A stretch of 42,487 bases of DNA, taken from NCBI GenBank assembly GCA_049609325.1, contig JBMYYK010000019.1, forward strand, positions 1 through 42,487. The letters are read 5' to 3'. This DNA is from GCA-2733415 sp049609325 (GTDB lineage: Bacteria > Bacteroidota > Bacteroidia > Flavobacteriales > Flavobacteriaceae). Below are positions 1 through 7,614 of this stretch, piece after piece (the first letter of the stretch is position 1; every line of letters begins with the position of its first letter). The translations under genes were made by a program, and so were the position numbers. Below the pieces are notes generated by a model that saw only the letters and a list, made by a program, of their open reading frames with translations, ran no database searches and was not told the DNA's origin.

Positions 1-283
1 TTTCTATTTTTTGATTGAAAAACGTATCGTTTATTTGAGCAGGTTTTAAAAACTGTAGTAATTTAATTCTAATTGGTGAATGTTGGTCATATAACCCGCA
101 AGCTAAAAATTTATTTTTCTTAGTGTCATATACAACCACCACATCACCACATTCAGCATTTTGATTTAGTTTTACAATACTATCGTCAAATACCCAAGGA
201 TGCTTCTTTTTTACCATACGCTCAGCTTTAGAGCGTAATTTTACTGAAATTGTTTTTGTAGATATATGAGGTAACTGAATCAT
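1..283 (-). CDS. Class I SAM-dependent rRNA methyltransferase, RlmI-type (5' part only)
   Basis: This is the N-terminal 94 codons of a gene that continues beyond the left edge. The product begins MIQLPHISTKT and contains SKAERMVKKKHPWVF, the start of the PUA-like domain found in RlmI/RlmK-type 23S rRNA cytosine-C5 methyltransferases; a conserved aromatic W-V-F follows the basic stretch. The SAM-binding Rossmann domain would lie outside the window, so catalytic residues cannot be checked. The ATG chosen is the first usable in-frame one, since the ATG eight bases upstream runs into a stop after two more codons. The terminator of the preceding minus-strand gene lies just upstream, so the gene probably has its own promoter. 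Family assignment is fairly secure; the exact methylated base is inferred. Confidence 0.72.
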   Translation of the reverse strand, partial: MIQLPHISTKTISVKLRSKAERMVKKKHPWVFDDSIVKLNQNAECGDVVVVYDTKKNKFLACGLYDQHSPIRIKLLQFLKPAQINDTFFNQKIE

Positions 284-341
284 AATAGCATGTATGAATT
301 GCCTACAAAAATACAGATTTAAATTTGGTATCTGCCATTAA

Positions 342-377
342 AAAAAGCCAATAATATATAAATACTATTGGCTTTTT
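342..377 (-). terminator. Rho-independent terminator of the T9SS cargo gene
   Basis: A perfect 12-bp inverted repeat (AAAAAGCCAATA with TATTGGCTTTTT) encloses a 12-base A/T loop, and a T-run forms on either strand. It begins about 20 bases past the stop codon of the large secreted protein, so it most likely ends that transcript. The A-tract on the other side would also allow termination in the opposite direction. Confidence 0.75.
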
Positions 378-397
378 AAATTACTTTAAGAACATTT

Positions 398-3300
398 TTA
401 TTCTTTAATCAATTTAGTAACCAACTCACCTTCCTTACCTTTTATATGAACTACATAAATAGCACTTTCAAGCTCAGAAATGTTTATAGCCTTAGATTCT
501 TCAGAATTTGACAATTCAGTTTTTTGAATTAAGCGTCCTGCTAAATCATATAATAGGGCTACTTTCAACTCTAAACGCTGTGGGTTGATGATGTTGAAAT
601 AATTTTGAGTAGGATTAGGAATTACTGTTACTCCAGCTGTTTCTAATATTGAATCATCTGCAGATAATGGTATTTGCTCTTTAAACATAATATCATCTAA
701 AGCAATGTCAGACTCATAACCTGTACCTGTAATACCACGAATACGTAATTTTACAGACTGCCCTGTATAGGCTGATAAGTCTACTGATAATGTGTTCCAA
801 CTTGCTCCTTGATCACCAGAAATTGGTGTAATTACATCGGTTATCCATGCGCCTCCAGAGAATAAGTCTATATGTAAGCTTCCCATAGAAGCACCTGACA
901 TAAAATATCCTAACTCAAAATCATAATTTGTGTCTAAATTCACGCAAGAGGTTTCTAAGATTCCCGTTTTACTGAAACATGATGACGCTTCTAAATAAAT
1001 GTAATTACCAGTAGCAGTTCCTGGGTTATAATCAACTGTTGGCCCTGTACCGCTTGAAGGTGTACCACCTTCATCTACACGCCAATCAATATCATCATCT
1101 GTTCCATTAGTTAAGTTACTCCATAATCCACTGATATTACATACTGTTGCTCCACAATCTGAAGCTGTTCCGCATAATCCATCTGACTCAAAATCAGTAT
1201 TAAACAGTGTTGCCACTGCGGCATTGCCTACGGTAATATATGATGTTTTAGACTCTACATCTGTACCTGTTGCATTCGTAGCTGTCAATTCTATAGTGTA
1301 GGTACCTATAGCAGTAAATTCAATCTCTATATTTTGAGAGTTGGCAGTTGTTCCGCCAACATAATTAAATGTTGCTGGCGTAATTGTCCACGTCCAACTA
1401 GTTGGGGCAAACGCTGAAAAATCATTTATGACAAAAGTGTTTCCTAAACACCCATTTGTAGACTCAGCTCTAAAACAAGCAACGGGCGCAATATTACCTG
1501 GATCTCTAAGATCAGTTTTCCATAAACCTTGTCCATAAGTCGCACCAAATAATTGGTTTTCACACACTTCAGTAGCGTATTGAATTTCTAACTCTGTAAC
1601 TTCTAAATTTGCTAAGCCAGAATTGTATGCAATCCAATCACTCATGGTATTATCTTTATAATACACTCCAACATCCATACCAACATACATGGCATCAACA
1701 GTACTCGTATGATCAATAACAATGGTATTAAGTGATATATTAGGTAAGGTTCCAGAAACATTAGTCCATGAAGTACCACTATCCGTAGACTCAAAAATGT
1801 CGTTATTAATTGCTATAAAGATATGAGTTGGATCAGTTGGATCAATTTCAATATCTTTAGGTTCATTACTTATAGGTAAACTCCCGCCTAAATCTGTCCA
1901 TGTAGGACTAGCTGCAGTTGCATTATCTGATCGGTATAATTTATTATCATATCTTGATATATATACCACATCACTATTTGAAGGCGCAATGGCAATATCT
2001 CTAATATTGCTTGATCCTGAGAATGATGAAATTTGCGTCCATGATACAGCGTTTGCTGCAGGAGTTTTGACATCATTAGAACGCCATATATTTTTATATC
2101 CTACAAACATTCGAGCAGAATTATTTGGATCTAATTTATAAGGTGTAACCCAAGCTCCTCCTTCTGTGATGCCATTAAATCCTTCTCCAGCAATTTTCTG
2201 AAAACTAGATCCATTATTAATAGAACGACTAATATCTCCATAATATACAGCGCCATACATGTAATTTTCATCAGTTGGGTCAATAGCACATTCCATACCG
2301 TCTCCACCAATTTCAGTACTAAAATTTATACCTCTACTTACTGATGTTCCATTGTCTTGATACCCATTAATAGCCAAGTCAGATACGGTTTGTGATACGC
2401 CAATTTTATAGATTTGAGCAATCGCCAAACCACTACTAATATCGTCCCAATTTAATCCATTATCTGTTGATGTATATAACCCTCCATCATTTCCGTTATA
2501 GATATTATTGTTATGCGGAGAAAACTCTAAGGCATGCTGATCTGCATGTACACCATCAATACCTCCTGTTGGGCTTACCCAATAAGACGCACAGGTCATA
2601 GTTGTTCCACCATCTACAGATTTCCACAAGTTTACACCACCTGTATATATCACTTCTGCATCTGTTGGATCTGCTGCAATAACCAAGTCATACCACGCCT
2701 GACTTGCCGTACCAGAACCGTTAGTTTCATATCCTAAGATGTTTGGACTAGTAGTACGTGTTGTGTAGTTAAGTCCACTATCAGTAGATCTGTATATTCC
2801 CATTAACCCAGAACCGTTACCTGCTAGTAAGTATACATAATTAGGATTTGCAGGAGTTACTGCTAAAGCTATTCGTTGTGCTCCTGTTGGTACACCAGAA
2901 GTTATAGGAGAAAATGACTGCCCGTTATCTGTAGACTTATTAACAGTTGTTCCTGCGGTATAAATTACATTTGAATCTGTTGGATGAAATGCAATATCTT
3001 TACTTGAAGAATTAACACTGGTGTATGACCAATTTGCACCTGCATTGGTAGACCTGTATATTCTCCCGCCATTAGTAGAGGCAATCAATATATTAGAATC
3101 TGTAGGGTCCATTAGAATTTCATAAACTGTTCTGTTCCCCATACCAGTATTATGAGCTTGCCATGTCATTCCCCCATCTGTGCTTCGCCATACTCCATAA
3201 CCAGGCGCATCACCTCCATCACGATCTCCAGTTCCTATATATATTGTTGATGGCGTATTTGGGTCAATCACAATACTAGACACTCCCAAACGGGTTAAAC

Positions 3301-3814
3301 CACCAGAAAATTCAGTCCAAGTTGAGCCATTATCTGTTGACTTCCACACTCCACCAGAAGGCGCACCAACAAATATTGTATTAGGATCTGTGGGATGAAA
3401 TGTAATACAATTCACTCTTCCATTACCATTCATTTGTCCAGTTCCGTTATTAGGAGATGATACTGGTCCTACTATTTCCCAAGTTCCAGTACCTGGGTCA
3501 TACGTACGCGAAATTTGAGTTAAAGCAGACGCATTATATCGTGCTATTTCATCTTGTACATGTCCTTCTGGCGGAAAATTCCCTTGAGCATCTACTCTAG
3601 ACTCCCAATAATATTCCCAACGCTTAAATTGTTTAATCCCAGACCCTTTAGGGATTTTGTTTGAATTCTTCATAACTGCTTTGTAATACAGATTGAAGTC
3701 CTTTTGAATGTCAAAAAAATTAGCCGATTTATCATGCATCATAGTTTGCCATTTGTTTTGAGAAAAAGCAAAAGAAGACAATAAAACCGCTAGTAAAAAA
3801 TAGTTTTTATTCAT
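398..3814 (-). CDS. T9SS-secreted Asp-box (BNR/VPS10-like) repeat protein with PKD domain
   Basis: A large secreted or cell-surface protein of 1138 residues. It begins with a signal peptide (hydrophobic residues 6-17, cleavage probably after Ser-Gln at 18-19). Residues about 130-760 are a repeated beta-propeller-like region with many Asp-box motifs of the form S-T-D-x-G-x-x-W (for example STDNGSTW, STDGGMTW, STDSGTSW), as in sialidase/VPS10/photosystem-stability-factor-like propellers. A PKD domain follows at about 775-862, then a MAM/galactose-binding-like jelly roll at about 870-1042. The last 75 residues or so are a type A T9SS sorting domain, recognisable by VIPNPTQNYFNI and a terminal LVTKLIKE. 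Asp-boxes mark the fold rather than a specific activity, and I see no clear catalytic set, so adhesin, glycan binding or hydrolase all remain possible. It has its own promoter and terminator and is monocistronic. Confidence 0.9.
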   Translation of the reverse strand: MNKNYFLLAVLLSSFAFSQNKWQTMMHDKSANFFDIQKDFNLYYKAVMKNSNKIPKGSGIKQFKRWEYYWESRVDAQGNFPPEGHVQDEIARYNASALTQISRTYDPGTGTWEIVGPVSSPNNGTGQMNGNGRVNCITFHPTDPNTIFVGAPSGGVWKSTDNGSTWTEFSGGLTRLGVSSIVIDPNTPSTIYIGTGDRDGGDAPGYGVWRSTDGGMTWQAHNTGMGNRTVYEILMDPTDSNILIASTNGGRIYRSTNAGANWSYTSVNSSSKDIAFHPTDSNVIYTAGTTVNKSTDNGQSFSPITSGVPTGAQRIALAVTPANPNYVYLLAGNGSGLMGIYRSTDSGLNYTTRTTSPNILGYETNGSGTASQAWYDLVIAADPTDAEVIYTGGVNLWKSVDGGTTMTCASYWVSPTGGIDGVHADQHALEFSPHNNNIYNGNDGGLYTSTDNGLNWDDISSGLAIAQIYKIGVSQTVSDLAINGYQDNGTSVSRGINFSTEIGGDGMECAIDPTDENYMYGAVYYGDISRSINNGSSFQKIAGEGFNGITEGGAWVTPYKLDPNNSARMFVGYKNIWRSNDVKTPAANAVSWTQISSFSGSSNIRDIAIAPSNSDVVYISRYDNKLYRSDNATAASPTWTDLGGSLPISNEPKDIEIDPTDPTHIFIAINNDIFESTDSGTSWTNVSGTLPNISLNTIVIDHTSTVDAMYVGMDVGVYYKDNTMSDWIAYNSGLANLEVTELEIQYATEVCENQLFGATYGQGLWKTDLRDPGNIAPVACFRAESTNGCLGNTFVINDFSAFAPTSWTWTITPATFNYVGGTTANSQNIEIEFTAIGTYTIELTATNATGTDVESKTSYITVGNAAVATLFNTDFESDGLCGTASDCGATVCNISGLWSNLTNGTDDDIDWRVDEGGTPSSGTGPTVDYNPGTATGNYIYLEASSCFSKTGILETSCVNLDTNYDFELGYFMSGASMGSLHIDLFSGGAWITDVITPISGDQGASWNTLSVDLSAYTGQSVKLRIRGITGTGYESDIALDDIMFKEQIPLSADDSILETAGVTVIPNPTQNYFNIINPQRLELKVALLYDLAGRLIQKTELSNSEESKAINISELESAIYVVHIKGKEGELVTKLIKE

Positions 3815-3837
3815 AGCATAGTTTTTCTTATTGTACT

Positions 3838-3869
3838 CAAATATAAGAGATTAAAATCACATTTCACAA
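3838..3869 (-). promoter_or_regulatory. Flavobacterial promoter of the T9SS cargo gene
   Basis: Read on the minus strand, TTG (3869-3867) is followed after 21 bases by TATATTTG (3845-3838). This fits the Bacteroidota consensus TTG-N19..21-TAnnTTTG. The -7 box ends 23 bases before the ATG of the secreted protein. Both boxes and their spacing fit; the start site is inferred. Confidence 0.5.
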
Positions 3870-3903
3870 TAGAAAACATCACACTACTTTTTTAAAATTA
3901 AGA

Positions 3904-3946
3904 CATAAAAAAAAAGCGCTACCCTAAGGATAACGCTTTTTTATGT
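3904..3946 (-). terminator. Terminator at the end of the lpx-sucD run
   Basis: An imperfect hairpin: an A-rich arm ending in GCG pairs with CGC followed by six T and ATGT, with a loop around CCCTAAGGAT. It lies 15-57 bases beyond the sucD stop on the minus strand and closes the long minus-strand run before the next promoter. Confidence 0.65.
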
Positions 3947-3960
3947 GATTTTATGATGTA

Positions 3961-4842
3961 TTAAGCAGTTACGCCTAAAACTTCTGCAACTTTAGCTCCT
4001 ATGTCAGCTGGAGAATCAACTACATGAATACCACAGTCTCTCATAATAGCTTTTTTAGCTTGAGCTGTATCATCAGATCCTCCTACAATAGCTCCAGCAT
4101 GTCCCATTGTACGTCCAGCAGGTGCAGTTTCACCAGCAATAAATCCTACAACTGGTTTTTTGCTTCCACTAGCTTTATACCAGTTTGCAGCATCAGCTTC
4201 TAACTGACCTCCAATTTCACCAATCATAACTACAGCTTCAGTTTCTGGATCATTGATTAATAATTCTACAGCTTCTTTTGTAGTTGTTCCGATAATTGGA
4301 TCACCACCAATACCAATTGCAGTAGTAATTCCTAAACCTTCTCTTACAACTTGGTCAGCTGCTTCATAGGTTAATGTACCAGACTTTGATACAATACCTA
4401 CATTACCTTTTTTGAAAACAAATCCTGGCATGATACCAACTTTTGCCTCACCTGGTGTGATAACACCTGGACAGTTAGGTCCGATTAAACGAGCGTTACT
4501 AGCTTTAACATAAGCATTAGCTTTTATCATATCTGCAACAGGAATACCTTCAGTAATAGTAATAATTACTTTAATTCCAGCGTCTGTAGCTTCCATAATT
4601 GCATCAGCAGCAAATGCTGGTGGTACAAAAATAATAGTTGTGTCAGCTCCTACTTTTTCAACAGCTTCTTTAACAGTATTAAAAACAGGCTTTCCTAGGT
4701 GTTCTTGACCTCCTTTTCCTGGAGTAACACCACCAACAACATTTGTTCCATAATCGATCATTTGACCGGCGTGAAATGTTCCTTCACTTCCTGTGAAACC
4801 TTGAACTATAATTTTTGAATCTTTATTTACTAAAACACTCAT
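3961..4842 (-). CDS. sucD: Succinyl-CoA synthetase (ADP-forming) alpha subunit
   Basis: SucD is the alpha subunit of the TCA-cycle enzyme that interconverts succinyl-CoA and succinate with nucleotide phosphorylation. At 293 residues it is the usual family length. The N-terminal CoA-binding Rossmann domain has the signature GFTGSEGTFHAGQ (15-27) and VGGVTPGKGG (36-45). The C-terminal ligase domain has SKSGTLTYE (152-160) and the phosphorylated active-site histidine His248 in TMGHAGAIVGG. The beta subunit gene sucC is not in the window, so the two subunits are encoded apart, which is common in Flavobacteriaceae. The gene lies downstream of the lpx/efp run with a 58-base gap that holds a possible separate -7 box. 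Confidence 0.97.
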   Translation of the reverse strand: MSVLVNKDSKIIVQGFTGSEGTFHAGQMIDYGTNVVGGVTPGKGGQEHLGKPVFNTVKEAVEKVGADTTIIFVPPAFAADAIMEATDAGIKVIITITEGIPVADMIKANAYVKASNARLIGPNCPGVITPGEAKVGIMPGFVFKKGNVGIVSKSGTLTYEAADQVVREGLGITTAIGIGGDPIIGTTTKEAVELLINDPETEAVVMIGEIGGQLEADAANWYKASGSKKPVVGFIAGETAPAGRTMGHAGAIVGGSDDTAQAKKAIMRDCGIHVVDSPADIGAKVAEVLGVTA

Positions 4843-4866
4843 TTTTTGATTTTTTTATAATTGTTA

Positions 4867-4874
4867 CAAATGTA
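4867..4874 (-). promoter_or_regulatory. Possible -7 box upstream of sucD
   Basis: On the minus strand TACATTTG matches TAnnTTTG and ends 24 bases before the sucD ATG. I see no good TTG at the right distance upstream, so this is a half-supported promoter that could give sucD expression independent of the lpx genes. Confidence 0.3.
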
Positions 4875-4900
4875 CTTTTTTCTTGTTAAAATGTCGATTT

Positions 4901-5314
4901 TTATTCAGATATTTTCATGTCTAAATATGCCTTGTTATCAAGAGCAACTTCATCTGCCATCTGACTCATTTCATGACATTTATATAATAAATTGTCTTTT
5001 ACTTCCCAAATTGAAATAAAATGTGCTAAACAAATTTCTTCATCCGGATTATCAAATGGTACTACATAATAAGTATAACGCGCAGTAACCATATTACCTT
5101 CAGCAATTAAGTGACTAATTTCTGTACGTAATGATTTGTATGATTCAGACACGTTTTTACCATGATTAATAATGTCATTGTATTGTAAGTTTACAAACCC
5201 ATCACTACTACTCCATAACACTTCACTTTCCGGGTGTAAATACGTTTTTAAAACGTTCTGATTTTTATAAAAATCGGATTCATAAAATGATTTGACAAGT
5301 TCTTTTGGGCTCAT
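4901..5314 (-). CDS. NTF2-like (SnoaL-type) small protein
   Basis: A 137-residue soluble protein without signal peptide. The N-terminal helix (KELVKSFYESDFYKN) is followed by alternating strands containing HPESEVLWSSSDG, MVTARYTYYVV and AHFISIWEVKDNLLYKCHEMSQ. This is the alpha+beta cone pattern of NTF2/SnoaL-like proteins, in which a first-helix Phe-Tyr, a W in the mid strand and a terminal W-x-x-x-x-x-I/L strand line a ligand pocket. The substrate is unknown. It begins three bases after the stop of the upstream LpxD-like gene, so it is very likely translated from the same message; that context hints at, but does not prove, an envelope-related role. Confidence 0.7.
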   Translation of the reverse strand: MSPKELVKSFYESDFYKNQNVLKTYLHPESEVLWSSSDGFVNLQYNDIINHGKNVSESYKSLRTEISHLIAEGNMVTARYTYYVVPFDNPDEEICLAHFISIWEVKDNLLYKCHEMSQMADEVALDNKAYLDMKISE

Positions 5315-5317
5315 AAT

Positions 5318-6247
5318 TTATTTCAATTTCTTTATTAATTCTGGTAGTTGTTTAATGTAGGCCATTTCTTTAAAACGCTCACGAGCTTCAACAGCTGGTG
5401 AACCAAAGTATTTTTTATGCTCATCAGTAGAATGACCTAAACCTGATTGTGCAAATATTTCTGTTCCTTTAGCAATAATAATGCCACTTTTCACTCCTAC
5501 TTGTCCCCATAGTACCACTTCATCTTCTATAACAACACAACCGGCAACCCCCACTTGTGAGGCAAATAGACATTTTTTACCAACTATAGTATCATGACCA
5601 ATTTGTACTTGGTTATCAATTTTTGTCCCTGCGCCTATTGTTGTTGCGGCAGACACTCCTCTGTCTATAGTACATAAAGCGCCAATATCAACATTGTCTT
5701 CTATTACAACATTTCCGCTTGAAATGAGTTTATCTCTATATTCTGGTCGGTTTTTGTAATAAAAGGCATCGGCTCCTAATACAGTTCCTGAATGTATGGT
5801 TACATTATTACCTATAACTGTACCGTCGTAAATTGAGACATTGGAATATATCAAGCAATTATCACCAATAACAACATTATTTCCTATAAACACATTAGGT
5901 TGAATGATCGTGTTTGTTCCTATTTTAGCTGAATCTGCAATAGGTTTTTGAGCTGATTCAAACGGCTTAAAGTACTGAGACAGCTTGTTAAAATCTCTGA
6001 ATGGATCGTCAGAAATTAACAATGCTTTTCCTGCAGGACACTCAACTTCTTTATTAATTAACACAACCGTAGCTGCAGAATTTAAAGCGGCATCATAGTA
6101 TTTAGGATGATCAACAAAAACGATATCGCCAGGTGTGACCACATGAATTTCATTCATTCCTAAAACAGGAAAATCACTTGCTCCAACATATGTAGCATCA
6201 ATGATAGTTGCTATTTGGGCTAAAGTATGTGTTTGAGGAAACTTCAT
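5318..6247 (-). CDS. LpxD-like UDP-GlcN N-acyltransferase paralogue
   Basis: A left-handed beta-helix acyltransferase of 309 residues. An N-terminal uridine-binding-like domain (1-100) is followed by hexapeptide repeats (about 105-270; for example IGNNVVIGDN, IGAGTKIDNQVQIG) and a helical tail ending KQLPELIKKL. It is most similar to LpxD, whose second copy at 9.0-10.0 kb looks canonical. His218 in VQIGHDT occupies the place of the LpxD catalytic His (IAHN in E. coli). It differs from the canonical copy where ADGFGY becomes ADAFYY and in a much shorter N-terminal domain. The ATG overlaps the efp stop by one base (TAATG), implying translational coupling. It could acylate a different sugar nucleotide or use a different acyl chain; the activity is inferred, the fold is clear. 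Confidence 0.85.
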   Translation of the reverse strand: MKFPQTHTLAQIATIIDATYVGASDFPVLGMNEIHVVTPGDIVFVDHPKYYDAALNSAATVVLINKEVECPAGKALLISDDPFRDFNKLSQYFKPFESAQKPIADSAKIGTNTIIQPNVFIGNNVVIGDNCLIYSNVSIYDGTVIGNNVTIHSGTVLGADAFYYKNRPEYRDKLISSGNVVIEDNVDIGALCTIDRGVSAATTIGAGTKIDNQVQIGHDTIVGKKCLFASQVGVAGCVVIEDEVVLWGQVGVKSGIIIAKGTEIFAQSGLGHSTDEHKKYFGSPAVEARERFKEMAYIKQLPELIKKLK

Positions 6248-6813
6248 TATTCCTTAACGCGCTCTTTATAGGTTCCTTTTTCTGTTTCTACTTTAATTTT
6301 ATCTCCTTCATTAATAAACAAAGGAACGTTTACAGTAGCTCCAGATTCTACAGTTGCTGGTTTTGTAGCGTTTGTTGCAGTATTTCCTTTAACTCCTGGC
6401 TCCGTATGTGTAACTTCTAATATTACAGTAGCAGGCATGTCAACAGATAACGGCATACTATCTTCACTATTAATTAAAACACTTACAACTTCTCCTTCTT
6501 TTAATAAATCAGGAGCATCTAATGTTTTCTTTTCTAATGTAATTTGCTCATAGTTTTCTGTATGCATAAAGTGGAACGTTTCCCCTTCTGGATACAAAAA
6601 TTGGTATTTATGTGTTTCTACACGTACATCATCTAACTTTCTTCCTGAAGGGAATGTGTTATCAATAACTTTACCTGTAGTGACACTTTTTAATTTTGTA
6701 CGTACAAATGCAGGTCCCTTACCTGGTTTTACATGTAAAAACTCTATAATTTTGTATATATCGTTGTTATATCTAATACACAATCCGTTTCTAATATCTG
6801 AAGTCGTTGCCAT
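6247..6813 (-). CDS. efp: Translation elongation factor P
   Basis: EF-P relieves ribosome stalling at polyproline stretches by entering the E site. The 188-residue length and three-domain order are typical: KOW-like domain (1-64), then two OB domains. The tip lysine that is modified in many species is Lys32 in the loop HVKPGKGPAFVR. The C-terminal signature is recognisable as PLFINEGDKIKVETEKGTY. No modification enzyme (EpmA/EpmB or a rhamnosyltransferase) is nearby. The gene follows lpxA by 13 bases and ends on the start codon of the LpxD-like gene, so it is part of the lpx run. Confidence 0.97.
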   Translation of the reverse strand: MATTSDIRNGLCIRYNNDIYKIIEFLHVKPGKGPAFVRTKLKSVTTGKVIDNTFPSGRKLDDVRVETHKYQFLYPEGETFHFMHTENYEQITLEKKTLDAPDLLKEGEVVSVLINSEDSMPLSVDMPATVILEVTHTEPGVKGNTATNATKPATVESGATVNVPLFINEGDKIKVETEKGTYKERVKE

Positions 6814-6826
6814 AATTATCTTTTCT

Positions 6827-7612
6827 TTAATTTGATTTAAAATATCCTTTCATTATACCACGTTTTGAATTTTTAATAAACATTAAAATTTCATCACGTT
6901 CATTGGTAGCTTCCATTTCTGCCTCTATTACAGACGCAGCTTGGGTATTATTATACTTCCCTTGGTATAATATTCTATATATGTTTTGTATTTCTCTAAT
7001 TTTATCGATTTCATACCCTCTTCTACGCAAACCTACAGAATTAATTCCTACATAAGAAATTGGTTCTCTTGCAGCTTTAACATATGGAGGAACGTCTTTA
7101 CGAACCAAAGTACCCCCAGTAACAAAAGCATGATTTCCTATTGAACAGAATTGATGTACAGCTACCATACCAGCTAAGACTACATTATCACCAACAGTAA
7201 TATGACCAGCAAGAGTGGTATTATTTGAAAAGATACAGTTGTCACCAACAATACAATCATGAGCAATATGGCAATACGCCATAATCAAACAATTATTACC
7301 CACTACTGTTTTCATTTTATCTGTAGTACCACGATTTATAGTTACACATTCTCTAATAGTAACATTGTCACCTATTTCAACTGTAGTTTCTTCATCATTG
7401 TACTTTAAATCTTGTGGTGCAGCAGAAATCACTGCGCCAGGAAAAATATTACAATTTTTTCCGATTCTTGCACCTTCCATAATGGTTACATTAGAACCAA
7501 TCCATGTCCCTTCTCCTATGGTTACATTATTATGAATTGTAGTAAAAGGTTCAATAACTACATTCTTTGCAATTTTTGCTCCAGGATGTACGTAAGCTAA
7601 CGGTTGATTCAT
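6827..7612 (-). CDS. lpxA: Acyl-ACP:UDP-GlcNAc O-acyltransferase
   Basis: LpxA transfers a 3-hydroxyacyl chain from ACP to the 3-OH of UDP-GlcNAc, the first step of lipid A synthesis in the cytoplasm. The 261-residue protein is a hexapeptide beta-helix (residues about 8-190) with a C-terminal helical domain. The catalytic histidine is His118 in CHIAHDC, equivalent to His125 in E. coli. Other family marks are AAPQDLKY (64-71) and HQFCSIGNHAFVTGG. It begins two bases after the lpxC-fabZ stop, so the two are co-transcribed and probably coupled. Confidence 0.97.
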   Translation of the reverse strand: MNQPLAYVHPGAKIAKNVVIEPFTTIHNNVTIGEGTWIGSNVTIMEGARIGKNCNIFPGAVISAAPQDLKYNDEETTVEIGDNVTIRECVTINRGTTDKMKTVVGNNCLIMAYCHIAHDCIVGDNCIFSNNTTLAGHITVGDNVVLAGMVAVHQFCSIGNHAFVTGGTLVRKDVPPYVKAAREPISYVGINSVGLRRRGYEIDKIREIQNIYRILYQGKYNNTQAASVIEAEMEATNERDEILMFIKNSKRGIMKGYFKSN

Positions 7613-7614
7613 AA

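Noticed and set aside
4862..4877. A fifth copy of the XRE-site palindrome upstream of sucD
   Set aside because: Only the TACATTTG core fits, which is explained by the -7 box; the right arm matches 4 of 7 and lacks TGTAAAC.
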